Source of the DNA: Pardosa pseudoannulata | Taxonomy: Eukaryota; Arthropoda; Arachnida; Araneae; Lycosidae | DNA length: 64,000 bases | NCBI GenBank assembly: GCA_032207245.1 | Contig: CM063503.1 | Coordinates: 63,973,244-64,037,243 of the forward strand | Direction of reading: 5' to 3' | Part shown: positions 1-10,355 of the stretch, piece after piece | Position numbering within the stretch: position 1 is the first letter of the stretch | How the letters are laid out: the number at the start of each line of letters is the position of its first letter | Notes under the pieces: model-generated | Databases searched by the model: none | What the model saw: the letters and a program-made list of their open reading frames with translations, nothing else | What the model was told of the DNA's origin: nothing | Translations under genes and position numbers: made by a program

Positions 1-1257
1 ATAATTCTTTTTTTTTTTTTTCCTAAAAATTAATATGATACAGATGTTGTCTTCTTATTTTTGTCAGAATTCTCTTCAAGACTATTTATAATGAACTCTC
101 AACACACACTTTTGTTCATATTTGTGACACAGATGATTGTTTTTCAACTTTTCCTGTGTCAGTACTAATCTAATATATTGTGTCTTGAAACATGAAACAT
201 TTTTGCTACTTTAGTTGCAGAATTAATAAGAAAGTGCCCACTAACAAATTCATTTAGCTCAGACATAATGCACTTGCAACTACACATTACACTATTCTGA
301 CAACTACTGATATTTGCAACATATTAGGGACATTGTACAGGTAGCATTAGTGTGAAAATAATGCAGTGCTACCAACAGGTTTTGCTAGAATCAGCAATCA
401 TGTTCATGCATGCATTTGACAAAGTGTTTCTATATTTTCCTTCAAACCTTATAATAAACTATTTCATAAGAATGTCATTACCAGAAAAATTTTTAGTGGA
501 GGGGGTCAAGTTTTAAACATCTACGTAACAATTTTTCTTAATATATCAAATACATATAAAACTCAAAACAGTATGATACCCTGGATTTTAGACTTTTTTT
601 AATTACATAACTTCTCTTGGCAATTTGGTCACTAATAGATATGTAAAATGGCCATGTAATTGCTTAAACTTGTACTTTTCAGGAAAGTATTTATGGCTTG
701 TTCATTTAGAAGACTACAAATATAATTTAAAAAAAGGGGGTTGGATTGATCGCCTTCTATAACAAATAGAGTGAATAGTAAATTTTACACAATATCGCTA
801 TGACTAAGGTTTTTAATATTTTTTAATTTTTTTTAAACACAGTTCACATATTGATGATGATAAAATATACCTTAAATGCAATCTTTTTTTTTTCTTTTTT
901 TAAAAAAAAAAAGTTTACTCAAAATCAAAAGTCTTTATAATATCCAAAATTTAGATAAATAATTTATAAACCTTACAATTCATGTAGTTTTGTAAGTAAA
1001 ACTAAGTTTTTAAAAACTGATTTGATGGTAATAAGAAGCAAGAAGAAGCATAAAGTAAATGCTTATGTACAAAATATATCAATATTTTGATTTAATGATT
1101 GCTAAGCCAATACTACACAAAACTTATAAAAAAATTTAACAGATTTAAGAACAATTAGTTAAGAAACTGAACAGTAATTGTTAGATTTTATAAACATGTT
1201 TAGCCACAATTATGATGTTTAATGAGATCCAATATAGTGCAAATAGTTTAATTGTTT
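1..1257. other. AT-rich stretch without a recognised gene
   Basis: T- and A-homopolymers and short random ORFs only. I see no splice-framed exon, transposon terminus or structured RNA here. Confidence 0.6.
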
Positions 1258-1465
1258 GAAGCGAAGCACTATCACTCTTCTCATATATTCTGTCAAAAAA
1301 TGTGTGGAAATACAAGCGCGCTGTTGTATGTTACTATAATTTTCCCATTAATTGAGAGCAAAGTAAGATTTAATCTCTAGTGGGAAAATTATAGTACAGT
1401 ACAGCAGTGCGATCACACTTCTATGCCTTTTTGACACAGCACAAGACAAGCGCGATAGCGCTTCG
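1258..1465. repeat. Imperfect foldback (MITE-like) element
   Basis: The left arm begins GAAGCGAAGCACTATC and runs into CTATAATTTTCCCA. The right arm is the imperfect reverse complement, beginning TGGGAAAATTATAG and ending GCGATAGCGCTTCG. The arms are roughly 90 bases each around a short centre near 1,360. It has no ORF. The class is unassigned because target-site duplications are not clear. An identical copy lies at 51,596-51,803. Confidence 0.6.
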
Positions 1466-3572
1466 TACCAGTCAGACTGTTAAAATAAGTCAAAGATTTC
1501 ACTGTTTTAAATTAGTTACAAATAGGACAAGTCTTTCAAAAATTTCCATTTCTAACTAAGATGCTATTGTTCTTTAACTAAACAAATTCAGTTGTATGAA
1601 AATATCAAATGCAAATGTGTAAAATACATAGACATCAGTGCCAAAACTTTACACCACTTTGAAATTTAAAATTAATTTTTTAATTCCGTAAAAAAAAAAA
1701 CCACACAGCACATACGTTCGTATTTCGTCCCATTCTTGTTTCTTTCGTCCAAAACTCATCCCACACTCAGAAGTGAAGTCCCATTATTGTCATTGACTAA
1801 CGTAAATTTAACCAACATGTTCAAAATTTTCAATTTAAGCAACGAAATCCGAACATAAAGCATGAGATAATGTATGAACATAAATTCAGCGTTTTTTGGA
1901 CGAAATTCCTACTAAAATTGTAATTAGATTATACGTAAATTCTAAGAACATTTGTGCATACGTTATTAAGAAAATCATTCCACTCCATTTTATTTAACTT
2001 ATCGAACACATAATTTTGTTTGAACGCATAATCTTTCTTTTAAGGAGTTAAGGTGAGTGAATTGGTTAATCATGTTTTCTAAAAATGTATGTAAACAACA
2101 AGAATCCTGTAATTTGAATAATGTTGTCAAATCACAAATAAATGTTATTATTGACATATCTCACAATTCAAACTTTCCTAATGTAAACATTACAGAATTT
2201 AATAACTTTGGAAACTGTTCTCTTCACAATAAAATCTGATAATATATATAGTTTAAAAGATGGTAGCATAGTTTTTATTTCAAATTTTGTTAAAGTACAA
2301 ACTAAACATAACACAGAAACAGTATTTATAGGAAAGAAATTTTTAAATATTTCTAATTTATATTTAAACTCCTGAAAATCATCATCATTATTATATATTA
2401 CAAGCTTAGAAATGAGTCCTATGTTCTTATGGCCCTTGTGCTCTATATTAAAAAAAGTGTACATTTTCAATTAGATAATATTTATATTGTATTTCCATTA
2501 ATACTCTCTAAAATTAATTAGTGTTTTCAAAATGTAGTAAAAAAGTAATTTGTTTTTCAAATTTTATCTTCGATAAAATTGAAAAAATATACATGTTAAA
2601 AATACTGTGTTAGGTAAAAATCTTTTCTTTATTATCTTTTATAATAACCTAGCATTATGTCTAATTTAAAACTTAATGGCTTTAGTAAAACTGTTTAGAA
2701 TAACTAAAAGCTTCTTTTTTGTTTCTTTTGTACCCCTTTTTTTTTAACTACTTATTTTTATAATTTAAATTAAAAAAACTTTAACTGGTCATTTTAGAAT
2801 ATTTTTAATTTAAAATTACAGTTTAATTTTAATCTTGTAAAGTTTACATAAACTCAAATATCAGCATTTTTCTTATTATTTAGATATAAATATATTTATT
2901 ATAACTCATAAAATTGCCTTTTACCACTGGCATTCCAATTGTGTTTAAAAGTAATTTTTAGTGAAATCTGAAATATATGAAACTCTTCAGGAAAAAAAAA
3001 AAACAGTGAATAAAGGTATACAATTTTTTCTATTACATTTAACTAAGAATTACATTTTACTGAAACATTAGGTATATGGTCAGTCTACAATTTCCATTGT
3101 GTAAATAATTGTCTAGAGTCTATAATAATAGCTAATTTTTCAATTGCCACTGAATTTTTCTGTACTAATTTTTTATTGGTATTTTTTCTTCTCTAATTTG
3201 GAGATTTTACGACATTTACCTTGACTTATGAATACATAAAAAAGGTTTAGCTATTCAATTCTACTATCATTTTTTATTTACTATCATGTAAAGCAGTCAC
3301 ATTAAACAAAAAAAACTAAAATGCTCAGTTCTTATGTTTTTATGAAGATTTCTTTCAAAGTGTAATAATAAGTAAATGCTTTATATAAAGTATGTTGTAT
3401 GCTCATTGTATGTTGCTACATAACATATGTTATGTAGCAATATCAAATTTCAGCTAAGTATTTGGGTACGATTGCAGATATAATTTAGATTTAATTGTTA
3501 ATATTTCAAATATATTTATATAATTTTTTATAAAATCAGTACAATTATATTATTTATGTCTATTAATTACAG
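1466..3572. other. AT-rich sequence with a possible 5' exon edge at 2,050
   Basis: There is mostly nothing recognisable. At 2,046-2,056 the sequence TTAAG|GTGAGT is a consensus splice donor. The bases before it have in-frame stops, so an upstream exon would be untranslated. A 100-codon minus-strand reading frame (2,168-2,470) matches no family I know and its start would be a TTG, so I do not call it. Confidence 0.35.
3413..3440. repeat. Perfect 28-bp palindrome
   Basis: TTGCTACATAACAT followed at once by its exact reverse complement, with no spacer. The same perfect palindrome is kept in copy 2 at 53,749-53,776. It could form a cruciform or bind a dimeric protein. I know no factor for it. 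Confidence 0.85.
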
Positions 3573-3644
3573 AATCACTTCTTAATTCTTTTACTGTCTA
3601 TGAGAACTTAAACAAAATGAATATGGTTTCAACTAACCAAGCAG
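3573..3644 (+). CDS. Candidate internal or first coding exon, unknown protein
   Basis: It is preceded by TTAATTACAG and followed by GTATAA, so it has plausible splice borders. The frame is open across the whole exon (one base plus AA, then TCA CTT CTT...) and contains an ATG at 3,617 in a good context (AACAAAATGA). It ends in phase 1 with a lone G. Three downstream acceptors fit that phase: 3,865, 4,216 and 10,258. The predicted residues are polar (VYENLNKMNMVSTNQA) and match no family I recognise. The matching exon in copy 2 is 53,909-53,980. This could be chance, as no transcript evidence is available. Confidence 0.35.
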
Positions 3645-3864
3645 GTATAATTTGCACTATTTTACTATTAATTTTCAGATTAATTAAAAAAAATAGTTCT
3701 TAAAATCTTTCTTAAAAACTTGTACTTAACTTTTTTTTTAACTTTTCTTAACTTTTTTTAAACTTTTAATGGTTCTTAAAAGTTAAAATAATATAGTTCT
3801 TAAAATCTTTCTTTTTACTTGTACTCTGAATTACTTATGCATTATTTATTTCTATTTTTAATAG

Positions 3865-4000
3865 GAGCTCTTCATATTTTGAATAGCAGCACTCCAAATT
3901 TTTTTAAAACTCCAAATTTTTTAATAACTCCAAATTTTTTTAAATTTTATCAGATGTGCTCAAATTTACTTTTATTATTTTTTTCATGTTTTTTTTCATA
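3865..4000 (+). CDS. Possible alternative terminal exon with TPNFFK repeats
   Basis: Starts after TTTTTAATAG, in phase with the exon ending at 3,644. It reads GALHILNSS and then three near-repeats of TPNFFK (TPNFFK, TPNFLI, TPNFFK), followed by a Leu/Phe-rich hydrophobic tail and a stop. The DNA repeat is a T-rich 'actccaaattttttt' unit, so the peptide repeat may be only a by-product of simple sequence. An indel in the T-tract gives copy 2 (54,203 onward) a different, longer tail, which argues against constraint. Confidence 0.2.
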
Positions 4001-4215
4001 ATTCTCTGTACAAATAACCAGTTATATGCACTAGTAAAATTTGAGAAAATTAATTTTATTAATTTAGTGGAGACAATTATGTAAAATGAATTTTTTTTTT
4101 AATAAAAACAGTATGCACATATTTAGGGAGGGAGAGAAAGATTTTTTGGCGGTTGGACATAATACTGTTATAAAATTTAAACCATGATTTTTATGTAACT
4201 TTTTTTTTTCTGCAG

Positions 4216-4274
4216 GTGCTGTGAGAACTGACCAATTATGGAAAGATACATCTAACATTCACAAATTATATTAG
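4216..4274 (+). CDS. Candidate terminal coding exon, unknown protein
   Basis: Follows a very strong acceptor, a ten-base T-tract then CTGCAG. The frame continues in phase from 3,644 and reads AVRTDQLWKDTSNIHKLY before TAG. If joined to the ATG at 3,617 the product would have only 28 residues, so the exon at 3,573 may instead be internal with an unseen upstream exon. In copy 2 (54,555-54,613) two bases differ and both change the amino acid (T to S, D to V), against a very low background difference. No domain is recognised. Confidence 0.35.
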
Positions 4275-4495
4275 AATATTTTTAAAAATAAAAATATTTA
4301 AAAACATAAACCTTCTCTTAATTCTTTTGACTTTTTTTATACAGATATGTGTGTATTGGTAGCTCAGATGATGACTTCTACTGATTTTCTGCAATGTCTA
4401 TAGATCAATATGAAATCGCTTAAAACAAACTGTAGACTACATAAGTTTATATTTTGATTAAAACCATAAATGAAATTCTTTTAACAATTTAATGT

Positions 4496-4530
4496 TTTTC
4501 AACAAAGTCTAAACAAGACTTTGTTGAAAA
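4496..4530. repeat. Perfect 15-bp stem hairpin
   Basis: TTTTCAACAAAGTCT, a five-base loop AAACA, then AGACTTTGTTGAAAA. The stem is perfect. It is retained in copy 2 at 54,835-54,869. There is no T-run or promoter pattern that would mark a Pol III gene. Confidence 0.8.
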
Positions 4531-5070
4531 TTTAGAATTGTAAAAGATGATTCTGAAAACTCAACTGGCATTTTTCATAGTGGAATATTTAAAGGAGTAG
4601 AAAATTTCAATGTATGGATTCAAAACATATAATTTTAAATTATATTTATTCTAACTGAAAATGTATATACAATAAGAGGTGCATAAGAAACAAGATTTCT
4701 TTTAGAACTAGCTTCGATGACAAACATTAATATGTGCTTTTCAAACATTTATTCCTTACTAATATGAATTTGCTACCACATCCTACATTTTATCTGAAGA
4801 TCAGAATTAATTACTTAAAAAAATATGGGAGAATTATGCTGATTAATTCCATTTTAAACAGCTCATAAAAGCATGCTATTTATTTGGAGTAATTTGTATA
4901 AATTTTTTTGTACAAATCTCTCATTTAATCTAAAAATAAACAATACTGTTATATATTAACATTCCTTGAAGAAATCTGTTCAAATATTACCATAGCATAG
5001 GGAAAATGACTAGATTGCAGATTTATTTTCTATTTTTCATGAAGCAATATTTTGAGAAAGTAGAATTGAT

Positions 5071-5083
5071 GTGTGTGTGTGTT

Positions 5084-5165
<82 letters not shown>
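5071..5165. repeat. (TG)n/(TA)n microsatellite
   Basis: A short TG run leads into interrupted TA repeats. The copy 2 equivalent (about 55,410-55,457) is about 50 bases shorter, the largest length difference between the copies before 10 kb. Confidence 0.95.
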
Positions 5166-5169
<4 letters not shown>

Positions 5170-5451
5170 TTATGGCAAATATCATCAGTGTTCTTCATAC
5201 ATCAAAGAAGCCTGAGATTTGAGAAAACAGTGATAGAAGTAAAATATATCCAAACAGACAAATTATATGTATGTATATCAGTTCTAAAATTTTTCTGATG
5301 AAAAAAAAAAGCATGCTCACAAAATATATATTTTTTTTTCTATGCTGTGGCAGTCAAAAAAACTTATATGCAGCTAAAGTTTTATTTTTTGAAGCACTTT
5401 TTATCATAAAAACTAATTTCACATAATATAAATAAAATTTAAATGTATGGT

Positions 5452-6230
5452 GTGTACCAAAAGTCAGATTTTGTTTGTCCTAAAATCAACCAGGTTTTAG
5501 CTGTAGAATGTATAACTAGATTTTGTTCATTTGTCCTAAAGTCAAGCAAGTTTTGTTATTAAATATACACTGAATCTCAGACATCCAGCAGCCCTAAAAT
5601 ATTTTATTCAGGATGAAATTTCTTCAGAAATAAATTTACATGTTTCCTGGTTTTTGATAAAGGGTATGCAAAGTATAAAACCAAATGCTTTTGTGGGACC
5701 AATTATTTTTTCCAAATGGGAGCCATATTTTTAGTTTTACAGATTTTTATGTTAAACTTATATTTGATTTTTTTAAAGTGTGGTTTTTATTTAAAAATAA
5801 AAATTAAATAAAACTTTGGTTTATATAAAAAAAACAAAAAATCTCATGCATTTTCAGAAACCAGGAAACTTCCTAGATTATTTGCGAATAAATTGCATTC
5901 TCAATGGGATATTTAAGTGTTGCTGGGATACTTTGTATATTTGATAACAAAATTTGGTTGATTTTAGGACAAATAAACAAAATCTGGATATACATTTGAC
6001 AACCAAATCTTGTTAAATTTACGTAATTTGGACAAAATTGGGATGTACGTTTTACATACAAATCTGGTTGATTTTACTTAATATGGATAAAAAAGCGATG
6101 TACACTTTACATCCAAATATGGTCGGTTTTACGTGATATGGATAAGATTGCGATGTACATTTTACATCCATATCTGGTTGATTTTAAAGTATTTTGTACG
6201 TACATTTAGGGCCATCCGATGTAATAAGTG
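5452..6230. repeat. Long foldback element with internal tandem repeats
   Basis: The right part (5,944-6,200) holds about four and a half degenerate units of 55-57 bases built around 'aaatctggttgatttta' and 'gatgtacattttacatc'. The left part (5,460-5,570) holds about two of the same units in reverse complement. Between them a further inverted pair is centred on TTTCCTGG (5,643) and CCAGGAAAC (5,860), with extended imperfect arm similarity outside. Overall it is one large imperfect inverted repeat with a central loop of roughly 200 bases. It has no ORF. It is best described as a foldback-type non-autonomous transposon. A second copy is at 55,741-56,510. Confidence 0.6.
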
Positions 6231-6428
6231 GTGACATTTGCACATATCTACGTAATCGGAATCAGTTCTGGACGTACTAGAGTCAAAAAATTGGTCGAAT
6301 GTACGCAACTTTCAACCTAATCGGGATGAAGTATGTTGTGTGGATACATGGTGTATTCTTCACTAACTTCACCAATAGTGGCCTTTATCTCTAAACAGGC
6401 GTTCATGACGTAAAGCGCACTTAACCCC

Positions 6429-6502
<74 letters not shown>

Positions 6503-6756
6503 AGGATTGAAACTTTTTTCAGTTAATGGGCATGGGAGACTTTCCAATACTTCGAAGCTGGTTCATCTGTCCACAATTTATGGCAGTTACTATCTACCGA
6601 ATATACTGACGGTGAAACAAACAGTACGTGACTGTGTGTTAGTCATCCACATCTCACCAACGATCGTTCCCTCCCGCTGCGGGCATGGATATTCGTAACC
6701 GTTCGGAATTGGCCCTCTCCAAACCAAACCAACGGTCGTTCCAGCAGAACGCTGAC
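6231..6756. other. Unassigned sequence with (CA)n and a 40-base A-tract
   Basis: A CA microsatellite at about 6,430-6,459 passes directly into an A-tract ending at 6,499. In copy 2 (56,720-56,778) the tract lengths differ. From about 6,560 the sequence is less AT-rich than its surroundings and contains the near-direct repeats CAACGATCGTTCC (6,659) and CAACGGTCGTTCC (6,730). This could be an upstream region of the candidate gene that follows, but I see no TATA box or initiator I would defend. Confidence 0.4.
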
Positions 6757-6763
6757 ATGTCTG
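6757..6763 (+). CDS. Possible first coding exon (ATG TCT G) of a small gene
   Basis: The ATG at 6,757 is followed by TCTG|GTAAAG, a fair donor that leaves phase 1. The acceptor at 10,258 opens in exactly that phase (CT GTT GGA). Joined, they would start a protein of about 40 residues. Reading through without splicing also gives a 32-codon frame (MSGKVYSAVFLSSTKRRLQ...) that stops at 6,855, so this start is not proven. The copy 2 equivalent is 57,037-57,043 with identical sequence. I infer this link only from phase and splice consensus. Confidence 0.2.
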
Positions 6764-9700
6764 GTAAAGTGTACTCTGCGGTATTTCTTTCCTCAACTAA
6801 GCGCAGACTTCAACGTAATAGAAATGCTTCAGAACACAGTGCAGTGAACGTTTAACGACATGAGTACCTTCCCTCAGCTACAGCAGGATTTAGGTGTCGT
6901 TGCTGACACTACGTTATCATTATTAAGCGTGTTATCATATTTTCATTATATTATCCCGTCATCATCATGAACCACGTTATCACAAGTCCACAATAAATAT
7001 ATGAGGACGTTGTAGTCCTATATTGTAGGCGCGAAAGGATAGTCATTGAACATTTGCCCAGTAAAATAGCCCAAATTTTTGTTGAATCATTATGATCCAA
7101 TATCAAATCACCAGATAAGTTTCCAGGTAAACATACTGCTGCATAGAGCTTGCAAATTGTCCCACTTTTTCATTTATAGGTAATCTGGTAAATGGAAATC
7201 TGAAGACCGATGTAAAGATAATTTGTTTCCCAGACAGTAGCATAAATAGGCAGTAAAATGGGTACAGCAATAAACAGAGTATTTACAATATGTGAACTTT
7301 TATTTCGGACAAATTATACTGAATAGACATTATAATAAACTATAAACACTTAAATCTTGACGAAATATTGAGTAATAAAATTTATTTATTTAATATATAT
7401 TTATTAAAGTATTAGTGAAGGTTTTAAAAACACTGTAATTGTAACGCAAGCATACAAAGAATAACACATAAGTAATAAATACTTTTAGTAACTTTGTAAG
7501 TAAAACTATCAGTTTGCCCAGAAAGCTGTATCAATCAATGAAGAATCAAGCTACTGAAAACAACTTCTCTCGGTTACCATATTCGTTCACCGGAAAGTTT
7601 TTCAGTTTGAATATTCGCACAGTCATCTCTAAGCTCTATGGTTTTCGTGGAAACACAGTTCCAAATTACCTAAATTTTAAAACGAACAAGGTTCCGTTCA
7701 TATAATTTGTGTTCCCAAAGTTGGGCGAAGAGAAATACCCGAACATTATATTTTTTTAAATCCTTCTTTCTTTATAAATGCATGTTTTACCCCAGAAATA
7801 GGTCCACACTACTACTGCTAACATCTTTTTCTCAAACAAGAGGGTTTGCACTTTAAAAAGCTTTGTATTTATATAAAATGTATATTGTAGAGATGTGCTA
7901 TTAATTTTAATGGTAAAAAAAAATTAGTACAACTAAAAAAACAAAATTATTTTTTAAAAAACATACATATAATAGGTACCGTATATTTCCGATTATAAGC
8001 CAATCCGTATATAAGCCGAGGGTGCGTTTTTCCTTCAAAAATTAACCAAAAGTTCAAAACTCGTATATAAGCCGAAGGGAAGACCAATTTCTAAAACGCT
8101 CAAATATGTTGCCAAAAAACCGAAAATGTCGCCAAGCAGGTAAAAGGGGAAAATAGTTGCCAATCAAATTGCTTTAAATTAAAACACTTCTTAAACAGTT
8201 TTCATCACGGCTTCCAAATTCTTAAATATCGCGGAAGTAGATGGTCGGTCGCACCTCGAGACAAAATACAAAAACATCTCAGCTGGATTCTGTTTTGCGC
8301 CTGCATATTGAGTACCTACATTTGTTGGTAAACCAAAGATAATATTCCGTTAGAATTCGACCGTTTTTGATTCTTTTATAATATGTTTTAATCAATTGAA
8401 AATTCTGCCGACTGTGAAATACGATTTGTCATTCCTTTTCTTAATGTAAAGGATGTGAAGGAAGCTGAAATTCTTCGGTGCATAAATGAAATGGATGAAG
8501 AAAAAATGCCAAGAAAGCGTGATATAGAGTTTAAAGTTCACCAATAGAATGTACATGATGTAGAGCAAAATAAGCGATTTTCTGTTATTGCTGAAGACTA
8601 GGGTTGGTACGTTTTTGCCAAAGGTGGAAAAAACCGGTAAAAACCGTACTGGCAAAAATACATTTTTCCACTTTTGCCAAGTAGCAAAAATGGATATGTT
8701 TTATTTACGGGGATATAACTATTTTAACTTTTACTAATTTTAACTCTAATCTAAAAATACATAATATAATGTTTTTTGTTTTTTTAACATATAATATTCA
8801 ATGTGTTATTGAAACAGTAATCTAAACCTAAAGTTATACTACCTAGAGATACAAAAAAAAATATATATATATATAAATAAATAAAGATTGATTTTGCATC
8901 CTTTGCTGAATGTATTTCTATCCTTTTTTTATTTTATTTAGCTAGAGTGAAATTTATGAGAATTCATTCGAAGAATGAAGTATGAGGGAGTTATTTCTTT
9001 TCCAATATTTAAAATCTCAGATATCACATGTATGTAGCATTTTGATATTGAAGTTATTTAAAAATTTTATGGCTATCATTTATCCTGTATGTTTCTCTCT
9101 ATTTTTTAATATCTATTACAAGTTTTCAAAAGAGCTAAAAAATCAATGAGATTTAAAATTTTGATATATATTTAGAGCTGGTGATGCAAGACATTAAATG
9201 AGTATTATAACCGAATATGCATAGACTATAAAAAGCCTGGAAGACCTACAACTTCGGCCTAGATTTGCGCGCGCCCGGTGTCAGACCATCTGAACTAATT
9301 GGCGCTTTGGCAGTGGTCTGGGACCTTGGCGATGGTCTGCTGCTATGTAGTCTGTGATCTTAACACTGAAGGCCCAAATCCGTTGGCGATTCTAAACGGT
9401 TACCAGAAATCTTTCCCTGTTGTCGTTTTGGACTTGGGAAAATTTTGAGACTGAAAGCGATTGTGCTTTGTTGAGATTTGTATATTAATAAAATCAACCG
9501 AAAGTAAGGGTTTGAATTACTTATATTAACACTTTATTGTGAATGTTATTTACATGTTAACTATTAACTGACCTTTTTTTATTTTCCAGCATTTTTGTTT
9601 GAAAAAGCTGAAGAATTTAATTTTTTTGTTTCCGAATGTTCTAACGGATATTTTAAAATTACTTTTTCTGCTACATTTTACAAATGTATTTGCATGCTTT

Positions 9701-10257
9701 GCTAATAAGTAACCTTTTTTTATAGCATTTTTGTTTGAAAAATAATTCCTATAAATATTAATTAAGTCATTCGGCTAATATTTAAATCCTGTCAACCCAA
9801 TTTAACAGTTTGAATTATTACCACTTTATTGCGAATATTATTTACATGGTTTGCTAAAAATTGGTATTCTCTAGGTTTTTTTTATTTGAAAAATCCAAAG
9901 AATTTCATTACTTTTGTTAGCAAATGTTTTAACGGATATTTTAAAATGTCTTAAAATGATATATTTTGTTGTTATTTTTTGTATTTGTGTGTTTTGCTAA
10001 TAACTGATTTTTTCGTAACATTTTTGTTTGAAAATAGTAGAAATTTTATCAATTTCTGTTTAGCGGATGTATATCTGTCAAACGTATATTTTAATTTGAG
10101 TTATATTTTGTTATTCTTACCGCTTTATTATTTAAATTTAAATGATTTGTTTTATTTTAGCTGTTTTATGAAGTAGTTTATTAGGGTTGTAATACAGGGG
10201 AAAGGTGTTTATAAACTTTTTTATGCTCTTTCTATTTGTTTCTTTTAATATTTTCAG
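6764..10257. other. Intron-like sequence with assorted repeats
   Basis: If the gene model above is right, this is its 3.5 kb intron. At 7,979-8,110 the motif CGTATATAAGCCGA occurs twice in a block that looks like an old DNA-transposon edge. A 63-codon frame at 7,514-7,705 has no recognisable domain. A GC-richer block at 9,240-9,440 (GCGCGCGCCCGG at 9,267) stands out from its surroundings and is unassigned. Around 9,530-10,180 the phrase 'gcatttttgtttgaaaa' and 'gaatattatttacatg' recur several times as a decayed tandem repeat. Confidence 0.45.
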
Positions 10258-10355
10258 CTGTTGGAGTTGTGTTATTTGGATTAAATTATATAGGACTACA
10301 TATATATTGTACAGGACTCTCTAAGAATAAATGTATGATCTTTAAATCTTCAGAG
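10258..10355 (+). CDS. Candidate coding exon, hydrophobic small protein
   Basis: Both splice borders are strong: a long pyrimidine tract with TTTTCAG before and CAGAG|GTAAGC after. Read in phase 1 the 98-base exon is fully open. It gives a hydrophobic segment (VGVVLFGLNYIGLHIY) long enough for one membrane span, then a short Cys- and Lys-containing tail (CTGLSKNKCMIFKSSE). It joins in phase 0 to the exon at 12,728. The identical exon in copy 2 is 60,539-60,636. I do not recognise the protein. It could be a small single-pass membrane protein or the C-terminal end of a larger one whose upstream exons I cannot see. Confidence 0.5.

Noticed and set aside
2168..2470. 100-codon minus-strand frame, identical in both large copies
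   Set aside because: The nominal start is TTG, there is no splice or promoter context, no known domain, and identity is expected from the recent duplication.
6317..6547. Phe-rich minus-strand frame with Cys-Val repeats
   Set aside because: It is a translation of the adjoining A-tract and (CA)n tract.
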